Below are positions 1 to 8,002 of a DNA stretch of 64,000 nucleotides, one piece after another (position 1 is the first letter of the stretch; the number at the start of each line of letters is the position of its first letter). A program made the translations under genes and the position numbers. The notes beneath the pieces were generated by a model that saw nothing but the letters and a program-made list of their open reading frames with translations, was not told the origin of the DNA and did not search any database. The DNA lies in the NCBI GenBank assembly GCA_902495705.1, contig CABUXT010000005.1, positions 1 through 64,000 of the forward strand. The letters run 5' to 3'. The stretch is from an uncultured cyanobacterium (GTDB lineage: Bacteria > Cyanobacteriota > Vampirovibrionia > Gastranaerophilales > Gastranaerophilaceae).

Positions 1-9
1 CAAAACCAC

Positions 10-146
10 CGACACGCCAACGTTCACATCAAACTAAAAACTCGTACCATAGCCGAATAACTCGTCACTTTCGTTCCTCAAACAAATTCGGCTTTTGTTA
101 TTTCCTCGTTTTGTTTGATTGTTCACTTTTGGCTATTGTCGGATTT
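10..146 (-). repeat. 137-bp dispersed repeat, copy 1
   Basis: This segment is the reverse complement of 63202-63338. The two copies have the same length and differ at only about six positions by eye. It holds an internal inverted repeat (AGCCGAAT against ATTCGGCT) inside a longer ATAGCC/GGCTAT pairing, so it could fold as a hairpin. No credible gene is seen in it. Confidence 0.8.
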
Positions 147-168
147 TGACCTAGGTGTCAAGTAAAAT

Positions 169-262
169 GTCATGCTGAACTTGTTTCAGCATCTCAAATA
201 AAACATATTAGTCTTATGTGAAATTTGTAATATTAGAGACCCTGAAATAAATTCAAGGTGAC
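169..262. repeat. dispersed palindromic repeat (GTCATGCTGAAC type)
   Basis: The element begins with GTCATGCTGAAC and ends with the near-complement TTCAAGGTGAC, so its termini are inverted. It belongs to the same loose family as the TGTCATTCTGAA elements found in other gaps of the window. It lies in a gene-free stretch (1-513). Confidence 0.55.
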
Positions 263-277
263 GGTATAAAAAATATG

Positions 278-421
278 TCATTACGAGGAGAATTGTTTTA
301 CAAATAGGACAATAGCTACTACAGCGCGACGTAGTAATCCCCTGCAAGATTTGTTGTGGATTACCACGTCACTTCGTCAATACCAATACAACATTTGCAA
401 GTAGACTTTCCTCGTAATGAC
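278..421. repeat. palindromic repeat bounded by GTCATTACGAGGA
   Basis: The ends GTCATTACGAGGA (278-290) and TCCTCGTAATGAC (409-421) are perfect inverted repeats. An inner pair, GACGTAGTAATCC (328-340) and GGATTACCACGTC (358-370), is also nearly complementary, so the whole 144 bp could form a cruciform or a hairpin RNA. It looks like a MITE or REP-like unit. It has no coding capacity. Confidence 0.75.
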
Positions 422-470
422 GTGATTTTTATTTGATTGTCATAGTGTGTTTAAACTGTAAAAAATAAAT

Positions 471-498
471 CGGAGTCATTAAATTTTTAATGGCTCCG
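471..498 (-). terminator. intrinsic terminator after rubredoxin
   Basis: A 13-bp stem (471-483 against 486-498, one G-T pair) with a very short loop is followed on the minus strand by a T-rich run (complement of 461-470). It lies 16 bp past the rubredoxin stop. Confidence 0.75.
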
Positions 499-513
499 AA
501 AATATTTGTATTA

Positions 514-654
514 TTAAACTTCTTTTTCAAATTGGTCTTTGCCTACCGAACACAGCGGACATACATAATCGTCAGGCAAATCTTCAAATTTTACACCATC
601 ATTTTCTGCAGGGTCATAAACATAACCACATACTGTACATACCCATTTTTCCAT
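514..654 (-). CDS. rubredoxin, short form
   Basis: A 46-residue protein beginning MEKWVCTVCGYVYDP with the two rubredoxin metal hooks CxxCG (C6, C9) and CPLC (C32, C35), which together bind one iron. It would act in the cytoplasm as a one-electron carrier, often for rubrerythrin or superoxide reductase in anaerobes. The product is a few residues shorter than usual rubredoxins (about 52-54) because it ends soon after the second hook. It starts 2 bp after the stop of the Fur-family gene, so the two are co-transcribed, which suggests peroxide or iron control. A terminator follows directly. Confidence 0.93.
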   Translation of the reverse strand: MEKWVCTVCGYVYDPAENDGVKFEDLPDDYVCPLCSVGKDQFEKEV

Positions 655-656
655 AA

Positions 657-1046
657 TTAATTTGTTTCCTTTCTTTCTTTGCAATCTTTGCATATACCAT
701 GGAACACTATATCATGACTTGTTATATCAAATCCTGTAGCCGATTGGGTATTTTTTACAATGTCAGGGGCTACATCAGATGGTATGTCAAATACTCTTTT
801 ACATTTTTCACAAATAAAGTGGTAATGCTCAAAAGTATTATGGTCAAAGTGCGCCGATGGCTCTAAACCGTCAATTTTCTTAATCATTCCTGCATCAGCA
901 AGTTGATTAAGGTTTCTGTAAAGTGTTGTTATCCCAATATTTGAATTATCTTTATCCAAAAATTCCAACAACTTTTCTGCTGTTGGGTGAATGGCATTAT
1001 TTGTTAATGCATCCAATATTTTTTCTCTTTGTTTTGAATAATTCAT
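657..1046 (-). CDS. Fur/PerR-family metal-dependent repressor
   Basis: A 129-residue protein of normal Fur length. The N-terminal winged helix (about residues 1-80) includes the family-typical ITTLYRNLNQLADAGMI stretch. The dimerisation half carries the HFDHNTFEHYHF metal-site histidines and two CxxC pairs (CEKC and CKDC) for structural zinc. It is the first gene of a fur-rubredoxin unit; this partner points to a PerR-like peroxide sensor, but an iron-sensing Fur cannot be excluded. A 15-bp Fur box lies 15 bp upstream of the ATG, so it probably represses itself. Confidence 0.92.
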   Translation of the reverse strand: MNYSKQREKILDALTNNAIHPTAEKLLEFLDKDNSNIGITTLYRNLNQLADAGMIKKIDGLEPSAHFDHNTFEHYHFICEKCKRVFDIPSDVAPDIVKNTQSATGFDITSHDIVFHGICKDCKERKETN

Positions 1047-1060
1047 TTAGAGTTCCAAAT

Positions 1061-1075
1061 TGATAACTATTATCA
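1061..1075. promoter_or_regulatory. Fur box upstream of fur-rubredoxin
   Basis: TGATAACTATTATCA differs at one base from the 7-1-7 Fur consensus TGATAATNATTATCA and contains perfect TGATAA/TTATCA half sites. It sits 15 bp before the start of the Fur-family gene, a place where a bound repressor would block transcription. Confidence 0.75.
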
Positions 1076-1177
1076 TTTTACTTTATGTTTTAGGTTTTGT
1101 CAATGTTGCATTTATAATTTTATCATGTATTATTAACCGTGTAATAGTTTACCTCAATAGTAAAGGGATATGTAAAA

Positions 1178-1513
1178 ATGAAAATTGGAAATATGAGACC
1201 TCGCTCAGCAATAATGGCTTGTGCTATTGGTGCAGGTATTGGCTTGGTTGGGCGAGCTTATGTAAAAAGTTCAAACTCTGAAACTCCGGAAACAGATTCT
1301 TTGAAAAATTTTGTAATGGAGGAAGCTCCGACTAAGTATCGCCAAATAGAATCAAGGGGATTTTTTCCAAAGATTCAAACTGAACATGATATATGGAAAC
1401 AGGCAGCCAAAGAAATTCAAGATTCTCTAAATATTGAACGAGCATATTTTGAAGGAGCTCAAATGGTTCGAGACAGTATTATGGCTGTGGAAAATCTCAA
1501 ATTTTGTAAATAG
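1178..1513 (+). CDS. small hypothetical protein with N-terminal hydrophobic segment
   Basis: A 111-residue protein not recognised by family. Residues about 10-28 (SAIMACAIGAGIGLVGRAYV) are hydrophobic and glycine-rich, and could be a membrane anchor or signal; the rest is polar. An AAGGGA element lies about 13 bp upstream of the ATG, which favours this start over the overlapping frame at 1060. A strong terminator follows within a few bases of the stop. It is divergent from the Fur gene and could share the Fur-box region. Treated as real because of the start signal and terminator, but without functional evidence. Confidence 0.6.
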   Translation: MKIGNMRPRSAIMACAIGAGIGLVGRAYVKSSNSETPETDSLKNFVMEEAPTKYRQIESRGFFPKIQTEHDIWKQAAKEIQDSLNIERAYFEGAQMVRDSIMAVENLKFCK

Positions 1514-1540
1514 AAAATGGGCTATAATTGCCCATTTTTT
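1514..1540 (+). terminator. intrinsic terminator
   Basis: The stem AAAATGGGC / GCCCATTTT encloses a 7-nt loop and is followed by T6. It sits directly after the stop at 1513 and, being A/T flanked, may also stop the converging minus-strand gene. Confidence 0.8.
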
Positions 1541-1541
1541 A

Positions 1542-2870
1542 TTATTTTAATTTACCTTTTGCAATTTTTTCTTCAATATCTTTTCTCACTTGATAGTCTT
1601 CATCTTTTCTCAAACCAAGCATAATTGCAGGTGCTAAAATTCCGAGTGCTCCGATACATGCTCCGATGTTTTTGAAGATTGCAGCTTTTTTCAAACTTCT
1701 TACTGATTTGAAAAATTCATCCAAGCTTTCACCTGATTTTTCGTATTGGTTAAATAATTTTTCGATTTTTGCGCCAACACCTCTTAATGCATCTAAGTCA
1801 ATGTATTTTCTTGTATCAACTTTATCGGTATTTTTAGCAAAGAATAATTTATCTTCTTTTAGCATTTGAATTATATCAGAATCTTTTGCCATTTTGATTA
1901 CAAGGTTTTCGTTTTCAGGTTGTACTGCAAACTTGTACAATGCAATGTCTGACTTGTCAGCAGCTTTAAATTCGTTTAAGTAATTTTTCAATGAACCGTT
2001 TTTGAATGATTCTTTCAAGTCGTTTCCAAAAATTACTCTTGAATCCAAGTCAATTGATTTACCTTTTGCATCTGCGTGTTTTTCAAGTGCTTTTGAAATC
2101 ATAGGACCTGCAAAGTACATAAATGCCCAGAAACTGCCTTCTTTGATTACATAGTTCATAAAATCTTGAGGGTTTTTGGCATGCGATAGTCTTTCGCCTG
2201 TGATTGTTCCATCAACTAACATCAAATTTCTTACAGGGTCAAATATAAAGTTCTCAAATCCGCCTGTGAAAGTTAAGTTTTTATTTTGTTTTTTGTTATC
2301 TGTGTTATGTACATCTGAAAATGCTGATGAGAAGTGAACATTAGCATTTTTGTTTTGGTTATTTTGAGATTTTTTAACTTTTTCAAAATAATCTTTTTTT
2401 ATTTTTTCTTCAGTATAATTGTGTCTGAATTTTGTCAAACCTAAATATGAACCGGCTGTCAAAACTGTTGCTGCTGCGAATTTTGCGATAGTCAAAGCTT
2501 TGAATTTGCCTTGGTGTTCAGAAACTTTTATCAAGTTTTTCTTAATTTGTTCAGTTGGCGCAAATTCTTTTGCTGCCTCTAAAATTTCAGGATTTTTAAG
2601 GATTCTTGCATCAATTTCAGGGTCTAACTTCATAGGTTTGAACAATGTAATATCTAAAACTTTTTTAAATAGTGGAAGACCGCCAAGCCAAATTGCTTGT
2701 GTTCCAAATTCATCAATAAATCTATCTTTTCCCTCTGCTTTGTCCCCTGACATGTAAGAAGCAGTCGTTAAACCGATGCTATTCGCAACATCTTTGATTG
2801 CTAAAGGGACTAGGGAGCTATTATTTCCTAGTGTTGCATATACTGTGCTTGCTGTTATATTTGGTATCAT
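1542..2870 (-). CDS. FxG-motif membrane-associated hypothetical protein
   Basis: A 442-residue protein with hydrophobic stretches at about 129-146, 235-260 and 400-418. Residues 160-198 form an Asn/Lys-rich linker followed by LTFTG (199-203), the short motif that recurs in lineage-type proteins here. After the motif comes a stretch (GERLSHAKNPQDF, then a hydrophobic segment) that resembles the N-terminal part of the protein at 22910-24502. Its overall plan (hydrophobic domain, polar linker with FTG, second domain) also matches 61029-62057. The RBS is AAGGAAAAGGA. The upstream region holds a structured leader and a possible attenuator. Function unknown; a lineage-specific envelope protein is a guess. 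Confidence 0.75.
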   Translation of the reverse strand: MIPNITASTVYATLGNNSSLVPLAIKDVANSIGLTTASYMSGDKAEGKDRFIDEFGTQAIWLGGLPLFKKVLDITLFKPMKLDPEIDARILKNPEILEAAKEFAPTEQIKKNLIKVSEHQGKFKALTIAKFAAATVLTAGSYLGLTKFRHNYTEEKIKKDYFEKVKKSQNNQNKNANVHFSSAFSDVHNTDNKKQNKNLTFTGGFENFIFDPVRNLMLVDGTITGERLSHAKNPQDFMNYVIKEGSFWAFMYFAGPMISKALEKHADAKGKSIDLDSRVIFGNDLKESFKNGSLKNYLNEFKAADKSDIALYKFAVQPENENLVIKMAKDSDIIQMLKEDKLFFAKNTDKVDTRKYIDLDALRGVGAKIEKLFNQYEKSGESLDEFFKSVRSLKKAAIFKNIGACIGALGILAPAIMLGLRKDEDYQVRKDIEEKIAKGKLK

Positions 2871-2889
2871 TTTTTCCTTTTCCTTATAC

Positions 2890-3006
2890 AGGACAAAACA
2901 TGCTTTTACCTAAAATTTAAGCATTGTCCTGCCTCAACTTGTGTATTACAAGCCCCAGATTAAATTCATCAATTTCACGATTGGGGCGTTCGCTTTAACA
3001 GTTGAG
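2890..3006 (-). ncRNA. structured 5' leader element
   Basis: Just upstream of the gene starting at 2870 lie nested pairings: CTCAACT (2933-2939) with AGTTGAG (3000-3006), GCCCCA (2952-2957) with TGGGGC (2982-2987), AAATT/AATTT inside that, and a separate bulged 12-bp hairpin (2890-2905 with 2919-2930) that ends about 20 nt from the start codon. This resembles a riboswitch or ribosome-control leader. It does not match riboswitch consensus sequences I know (TPP, cobalamin, SAM-I, c-di-GMP, fluoride). The coding strand of the RNA is inferred from the adjacent gene. Confidence 0.45.
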
Positions 3007-3114
3007 CGTCGTCGTATATTTTTTGGATTCATAATTCTAACCTTCACTTTTATACTAAATACTGTAATAAATATTAATTGCCTTTTTTACAATTATTTTT
3101 TACATTTGTTTAAT

Positions 3115-3149
3115 AAAAAACAAGACCCAAAATTTTCAGGTCTTGTTTT
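3115..3149 (-). terminator. leader terminator (part of putative attenuator)
   Basis: A perfect 11-bp stem (3117-3127 with 3139-3149) is followed on the minus strand by T6. It lies 245 bp upstream of the gene starting at 2870 and just after a short Arg-rich reading frame. Its 5' arm (minus strand) can alternatively pair with 3187-3197 over 11 bp, so termination may be conditional. Confidence 0.7.
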
Positions 3150-3187
3150 AAATCTTTATTCCAACACAATCATCAGTGTCTTGTTAT

Positions 3188-3238
3188 TTAAAACAAGCCT
3201 TTTATAAAACATCTGCTGCGTCGGTTTTGTCTATACAT
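3188..3238 (-). CDS. putative Arg-rich leader peptide
   Basis: A 16-codon frame encoding MYRQNRRSRCFIKGLF, with four Arg codons in eight positions. An AAAGGA element lies about 12 nt upstream, longer than ideal. The stop codon lies within the segment 3187-3197, which can pair either locally (3180-3185) or with the 5' arm of the next terminator. The layout is that of a leader peptide in ribosome-mediated attenuation controlling the gene at 1542-2870. The peptide itself is unlikely to have a role. The call rests on geometry only. Confidence 0.35.
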   Translation of the reverse strand: MYRQNRRSRCFIKGLF

Positions 3239-3355
3239 AATTAGCAATTTTCCTTTACTACATTTGTAAAATTATCATACTCAAGAAAAAAAATCAAGAT
3301 ATGGTCGAAAATATTATACAATGTAACATTTTCTGCCACAAATTTTAAAATATAC

Positions 3356-3361
3356 TATAAT
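3356..3361 (+). promoter_or_regulatory. -10 box TATAAT
   Basis: A consensus -10 hexamer predicts transcription starting near 3368, downstream of the ATG at 3360. This rules against that ATG and supports the start at 3390, which has its own RBS (GAGAGG at 3378-3383). Confidence 0.55.
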
Positions 3362-3389
3362 GAAAAAATATTGGAATGAGAGGTTTGAG

Positions 3390-4400
3390 ATGTCATTTAT
3401 GGATGATGAAAACGACAACAACAATATGCCATCAGATGAAATTTCTATGGAAGATTTCTTCAAGCAACAAGGCGATGGCAGAAAACAAGACAAAGTCGAG
3501 ATTTATAAAAAAGAAGAAAAGAAAGTATTTATTGAAAAACCTGATAACAACTCAGGCATGGACGAGGATGCTCCTGATAGCATTGCAAAACCTTTCAACT
3601 GGGGTGCGTTTTTGTTCAATTGGGTATGGGGAATCCGTTATAAAAAATGGGTTTTGCTTTTAGTTCTTGCTTTTACATTTATCGTTCCGCCTTACGGACT
3701 TATTGTATGTTTGGCATTAAGTCTTTGGGCAGGTATTAAAGGTAATAAATGGGCTTGGGCAGAAGTTCAATACAAAAATGAAGAGGATTTTCACAAATCT
3801 CAAAAATCTTGGGTTAAAGCTTGGTTCGTTTTGTTTGGTGTTGCTGTGGTTATTTCTGCAATTGCGGCAATTGTTATTTCTACAAAACCGGTTGAACCAA
3901 GAGAGGGCAAAGTCGAAGTTTCAAAAGAGATGAACCCTATTGAAAATATAAGTTTCTTTAGCTCATCTGAATTAAAAATTCCTGAAGTGGATATTGATAA
4001 CACCGACTCCGCTGATAACCATGCTCAAATGCTATCTTCTGATAAAAATATTATTTATTGGATTAGAGAAGAAAATGAATTGACTCTAGCCAATAAGGAA
4101 TATATTGAAAAAGCTTTTGAAAGTAATAAAGATACACTCGGTGCAAGTTTTACACTGATTCCTGACTTGAGAAAATCTCAAACACAGGATGATGCTGCTC
4201 CTAAAAAGGATAGTGATTCAATTACACTTGAGGCAAAATGCGTAAACGGAGATAGTTGTATCGATACTTGGCTGTATTCAAATTGTAATAAAGGGTATTG
4301 CATAATCAATCCAAAAACAAAAAGATATTATAAAGTCCGCTCAAAAGAAGGCGTAATCAAAAAAGCCCAAATCCTCCAACGCAAATGGAGCGAAAAGTAA
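3390..4400 (+). CDS. membrane protein with DUF2628-like domain and C-terminal polar domain
   Basis: A 336-residue protein from the ATG at 3390, which has GAGAGG six bases upstream. After an acidic tail (residues 1-60) comes a domain with FNWGAFLFNWVWGI, two membrane segments, GNKWAWAEVQ and a third helix. This pattern is shared with the smaller protein at 57585-58013 and resembles DUF2628-type membrane domains of unknown role. The C-terminal ~150 residues are polar, contain two closely spaced Cys pairs (CVNGDSC, CNKGYC) and probably lie outside the cytoplasm; they resemble no family I can name. Monocistronic. Confidence 0.8.
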   Translation: MSFMDDENDNNNMPSDEISMEDFFKQQGDGRKQDKVEIYKKEEKKVFIEKPDNNSGMDEDAPDSIAKPFNWGAFLFNWVWGIRYKKWVLLLVLAFTFIVPPYGLIVCLALSLWAGIKGNKWAWAEVQYKNEEDFHKSQKSWVKAWFVLFGVAVVISAIAAIVISTKPVEPREGKVEVSKEMNPIENISFFSSSELKIPEVDIDNTDSADNHAQMLSSDKNIIYWIREENELTLANKEYIEKAFESNKDTLGASFTLIPDLRKSQTQDDAAPKKDSDSITLEAKCVNGDSCIDTWLYSNCNKGYCIINPKTKRYYKVRSKEGVIKKAQILQRKWSEK

Positions 4401-4408
4401 GAGGGAAA

Positions 4409-5242
4409 TTATTTTTTAGTTTTAAATAAATATATAAGAGCTTGTTCATCTTTTAGGGGAGCAGTTTTTGAAATTTGTTTTATGTCGCTCCATTTATAGA
4501 ACGTGATATTATTTTTATCTTTTACTAGTACTCCTTTTGCTATTGGTCTTATTAGCAAAGCAATTTGATTGTTAGATAAAACAACTTTTGTTCCAGTCTT
4601 ATTATAATCTCGGATAAATTCCCAACAGCCAAAGGAATAAAATAGGCTAACAATTACGAATATTATAGAAGTTGTTTTTATAGTATTAGTAGTTGCATAA
4701 AAATAACATAATAGAAGAATTAAATATATACAAAAAATAACCCAAAACAAAACTTTTGATAGTGGAAGTACCAAATATGATAATTGCCAAAGTGGCAAAA
4801 TTAATAATAATACAAATGGTATAGAATATAAAATTGCTAAAAATAATTCTTTATCTAAAAATCCATTTTTTATTTTGTTTTTTGCTTGAATAAATTGTCG
4901 TTTTTTGTTGAAAGCTAAGTTTTTATATTTTGTACGCAAAGTAATTAGATACCAACCAAAGTATAAAGCTATTCTATATAAATATTTTATCCCCCTTAAT
5001 GCAAATTTAATATGTTTTGAATATAAAAAAGCATTTGTTAATCCCATGAATAGTATTAAAACGAAAACACTTAATGGTGCTGTCCCTTCATAATAATCTT
5101 TCAATTCTAGTAATGTTAAAAACTTTAAACCAATAAAAGTAAAATAGCCAATGTTAAAGATAAAGTTCAATACTAAAAATGCAAAAACGCCAATAGATAT
5201 TGTTTTTATGAGGTTTTCTAATTTAAAAATAGAGTCATTCAT
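4409..5242 (-). CDS. multi-pass hypothetical membrane protein
   Basis: A 277-residue protein with about six hydrophobic helices (near residues 17-38, 55-75, 85-105, 135-155, 160-180 and 190-205), followed by a ~70-residue C-terminal soluble part. The ATG at 5240-5242 is preferred to the upstream in-frame TTG at 5254. No family is recognised. It is strikingly AT-rich (many ATA/TTA codons) compared with its neighbours, which may mean recent acquisition. Its stop is 8 bp from the stop of the converging gene. Confidence 0.7.
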   Translation of the reverse strand: MNDSIFKLENLIKTISIGVFAFLVLNFIFNIGYFTFIGLKFLTLLELKDYYEGTAPLSVFVLILFMGLTNAFLYSKHIKFALRGIKYLYRIALYFGWYLITLRTKYKNLAFNKKRQFIQAKNKIKNGFLDKELFLAILYSIPFVLLLILPLWQLSYLVLPLSKVLFWVIFCIYLILLLCYFYATTNTIKTTSIIFVIVSLFYSFGCWEFIRDYNKTGTKVVLSNNQIALLIRPIAKGVLVKDKNNITFYKWSDIKQISKTAPLKDEQALIYLFKTKK

Positions 5243-5268
5243 TAGTACACCCAAGATATATACTTACT

Positions 5269-5292
5269 AAAAAAGAGCCTTTCGGCTCTTAT
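5269..5292 (-). terminator. terminator after tRNA-Glu
   Basis: The stem AAGAGCC / GGCTCTT with loop GAAA is followed by a T-run on the minus strand. It lies 8-30 bp past the tRNA 3' end and terminates its transcript. Confidence 0.85.
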
Positions 5293-5300
5293 CTTTTAAA

Positions 5301-5376
5301 TGGTACCCCCAAGCGAATTCGAATCGCTGTCTACACCGTGAAAGGGTGTTGTCCTAGGCCTCTAGACGATGGGGGC
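5301..5376 (-). tRNA. tRNA-Glu (UUC)
   Basis: A 76-nt tRNA with encoded CCA. The acceptor stem is GCCCCCA/TGGGGGT, the D-arm region CGTCTAGAGGCCTAGGAC, the anticodon loop reads CTTTCAC with TTC, and the T-arm contains TTCGAAT. The terminator directly follows. Confidence 0.96.
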
Positions 5377-5445
5377 TTGGATTTGTTTACGAAATTTATT
5401 CTATCTTGAACAAAACTAAATGTCAACACTTTGCTTGAAAAATTT

Positions 5446-6450
5446 TTAAACTTTTTCTACAAATTCCCCATGACCCTTAATTTCATTGATTATTTCGCGA
5501 ATTTCATCAGAAATATCATTCTCGGTTTCTATATTCTTTTTGACCATTTGCGCAAATTCAACCTTTTTAAATTCATGCATGCCTCGAGTTTTAAAAACTT
5601 CTTCCAAAATTTTTACCCTCGGTTCAGGTGCGTTTAGCATTTCTTTTTCCATCATTGAAATATTATTCAACTGATAATCCAATGTGCGCTGAACAAGTTC
5701 CAGTGGCAACAAGTCCTCAAATTCTCCGCACGCAAGCAAGTGGATTTTATCTATCGGTCTTAATTTTGGTTTTATTTCTTCCAAATTTTCTTTTGCATCT
5801 TTATCAAGCAGTACAAAAATAGGCAATTTCAAGCTCTCAACCAACCTGTAATACAGTTTCACCACTTGGTTTTTGCCCCCTGCAGATAGTACATAAATTC
5901 CTTCTTTATCAAAATCATATCCGCATCTTTTGGCAAATTCAGGCAGCAAAGTCTCTTCCGTTGCTCCTTCTGCAATAACTACTTTTTCAATCGGAAATCT
6001 TAAAGAGTCCTCAAATCGTTCTTGCTTGATGTTTTTAGAGTTGCCAAGAGCTTTTAACCATTTGAGATTTTTGGGAGAATTTTCGTCGATTAAAGTCACA
6101 AAAGCTTTATAATTAATTTTATTTTTTAACAAATTTTCAATATTTTCATTAAGCGCGAATACAGATTTTTCATAGTTATAAAGTCTTTGGTTAATCACAT
6201 AATCATCATCTTTTTTTAATCCGAAATTTTCAAGTGAATAGTTTATAATTAGTTCTGCAAGGGCTTTTACCTCTTCGCTATCCATTTTTTCGATATCAGA
6301 TTTTTTATATTTCGGTTGAATTAAATTATTTGTAATAAGTTCGCCAAATACACGCAAATACTTAACTTCAGGATTTTTAAATCTTGTTAATCTGTCAATT
6401 GAGATTGTTAGTTGTTCTTTGGTTAATGGTTTGACTTTTACGTTATTCAA
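5446..6450 (-). CDS. standalone TOPRIM-domain protein (OLD-like)
   Basis: A 334-residue protein that starts with TTG behind a GAGGG RBS. The C-terminal half is a TOPRIM fold: the first acidic motif is VVIAEGATEE (E161, E165, E166), the DxD motif lies in FVLLDKDAKE (D216, D218), and GEFEDLLP follows as in OLD-family nucleases. The N-terminal 150 residues are helical and lack a P-loop, so the usual OLD ATPase is missing. It may act as a metal-dependent nuclease or need a separate partner. It is alone on its strand; a defence or repair role is only suggested by the family. Confidence 0.75.
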   Translation of the reverse strand: MNNVKVKPLTKEQLTISIDRLTRFKNPEVKYLRVFGELITNNLIQPKYKKSDIEKMDSEEVKALAELIINYSLENFGLKKDDDYVINQRLYNYEKSVFALNENIENLLKNKINYKAFVTLIDENSPKNLKWLKALGNSKNIKQERFEDSLRFPIEKVVIAEGATEETLLPEFAKRCGYDFDKEGIYVLSAGGKNQVVKLYYRLVESLKLPIFVLLDKDAKENLEEIKPKLRPIDKIHLLACGEFEDLLPLELVQRTLDYQLNNISMMEKEMLNAPEPRVKILEEVFKTRGMHEFKKVEFAQMVKKNIETENDISDEIREIINEIKGHGEFVEKV

Positions 6451-6532
6451 TGATACCCTCTTTAATTAATATTTGTTTACACTTATGGCAATTTTTTCTG
6501 ATTTCAATTTTTATAATAGATGTGGTGTAATC

Positions 6533-7915
6533 ATGGTAGAACAAGTAAACTTTCGTACTCGTCAATATAATTATAACACAATTAACAGTGTAAAAAGTGC
6601 TGTTAATACTCCTGTTGTAAAAAATCTTTCGGCAACACCTGCTTTTACTGCATCTGTGCCGATAACTTCGCAAGCACCACAAGTTGCAAGCCTAAAGATG
6701 AGAACGATTTTAGACTCAAAAGAAGAGAAAAACGAATATACAACGATATTATCTCAACTGGACAAAAACGGCAGGAAAATCGTTGATAATTTGCTAAAAA
6801 CAGGTGTTTTGTTAAACTCTGAATCCAATGACCACTCTACGGTTCTTGATAATTTGTACAAAATCGCGACAGAACCGAGAGCAGAAGGGTTGGATTCAAA
6901 AACGATGTTGAAAGACACCATTGCTGCAATCGCTTACCCATATATAATCACTCAACAGTTTGGAGATATTCCGCCTGAATATCAACAACAAGTTATTGCT
7001 GCAAATAACGAAGGTAAGACCAATTTGCTTGATATTTGGCAAGGTGCGCAAGATGTAAATGTTGAACATTCAGGTACTTGTGTTGCCGCAAGTACGGAGT
7101 TTAAATTGGCAAAACAACTTCCAGCAGAATTTTCAAGATTTGCTCAAGAATTAAGTTCTCCAAAATTATCCGTAAACAAAACTATCGGATTAAATAATCT
7201 TGCAGATGAAACCTTGAATGCGATTTGGCTGTTAAATGCTTTTGAAATTCCGTTTGAAACAAAGAACTTCAACACTGCGGAATTGAAATTTGCACCTGAT
7301 AAAAACGCAATAATAAGGGCACAAATTCAAACAACAAACAAAGACCCTTATGAAAGAACTCCGCTGGATGTATTGATGCAATCAACATTTATGCAAATCG
7401 GTTCGCAACAATCTTATAACAGTTTGACTGACAAAAGAGCCGGTAAATTTAATCAAAATGACAAAGGTTTGATTGAATTTGAAAAAACTTTCACTGAATC
7501 TGTTGTTTTTGACAAAAATATTTTGTCTGTAACTTATCAAACTGTTGATGAAAATGCGCGTTTAGTGGGTTACGAAACAGATTTGGGCTCAATGAAAAAA
7601 CATTTGACCACAGCTCTTGATGAGGGCGAAAATGTAATCATCGGCTACACTCAAACTGATAATAACAACATCATTGTAAACGGTCATGAAATTACAATTG
7701 TCGGCTACAAAACTGATGATAAGGGCAAAGTAACATTCATCTGCAACGATACTGACGATAATATTCCAAGGGCAATTGAATATTCAGAAGATTATTTGTT
7801 GCCAAAAATCCACCACGCGGCATTGCCAAAACATATTGTCGAAAGCGACTTAAACATTGTCCCTAATTGGACGGAAGGCATTGATATGTACAAACAAATG
7901 AAAGGTGCTGCATAA
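6533..7915 (+). CDS. predicted papain-like cysteine peptidase, lineage-type N-terminus
   Basis: A 460-residue protein from the ATG at 6533 (MVEQVNFRTRQY). A TATAAT box at 6512-6517 argues against the upstream ATG at 6473. The N-terminus is Ser/Thr/Ala-rich, contains PAFTA (a variant of the FxG motif) and shows no signal peptide. A Cys in SGTCVAASTEF (residue 183), a His in NGHEITIVGY and an Asn/Asp in CNDTDDN occur in the order expected for a C39- or papain-like catalytic triad. The peptidase assignment is inference from these motifs; it could instead be an inactive relative or a transglutaminase-like protein. Confidence 0.65.
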   Translation: MVEQVNFRTRQYNYNTINSVKSAVNTPVVKNLSATPAFTASVPITSQAPQVASLKMRTILDSKEEKNEYTTILSQLDKNGRKIVDNLLKTGVLLNSESNDHSTVLDNLYKIATEPRAEGLDSKTMLKDTIAAIAYPYIITQQFGDIPPEYQQQVIAANNEGKTNLLDIWQGAQDVNVEHSGTCVAASTEFKLAKQLPAEFSRFAQELSSPKLSVNKTIGLNNLADETLNAIWLLNAFEIPFETKNFNTAELKFAPDKNAIIRAQIQTTNKDPYERTPLDVLMQSTFMQIGSQQSYNSLTDKRAGKFNQNDKGLIEFEKTFTESVVFDKNILSVTYQTVDENARLVGYETDLGSMKKHLTTALDEGENVIIGYTQTDNNNIIVNGHEITIVGYKTDDKGKVTFICNDTDDNIPRAIEYSEDYLLPKIHHAALPKHIVESDLNIVPNWTEGIDMYKQMKGAA

Positions 7916-8002
7916 ATACTATAAATGTAACAATATCTTAAAATTAAGGCAAAAATAATATTCAGAAGGTTTTATAAATTTGAAATTTAAAAAGGTAGAA
8001 TT

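Noticed and set aside
1060..1281. 73-codon plus-strand frame
   Set aside because: It starts next to the Fur box and overlaps the better-supported gene at 1178-1513.
2941..3207. 88-codon hydrophobic plus-strand frame
   Set aside because: It overlaps the structured leader, terminator and leader peptide on the other strand, has no RBS, and its hydrophobicity comes from T-rich DNA.
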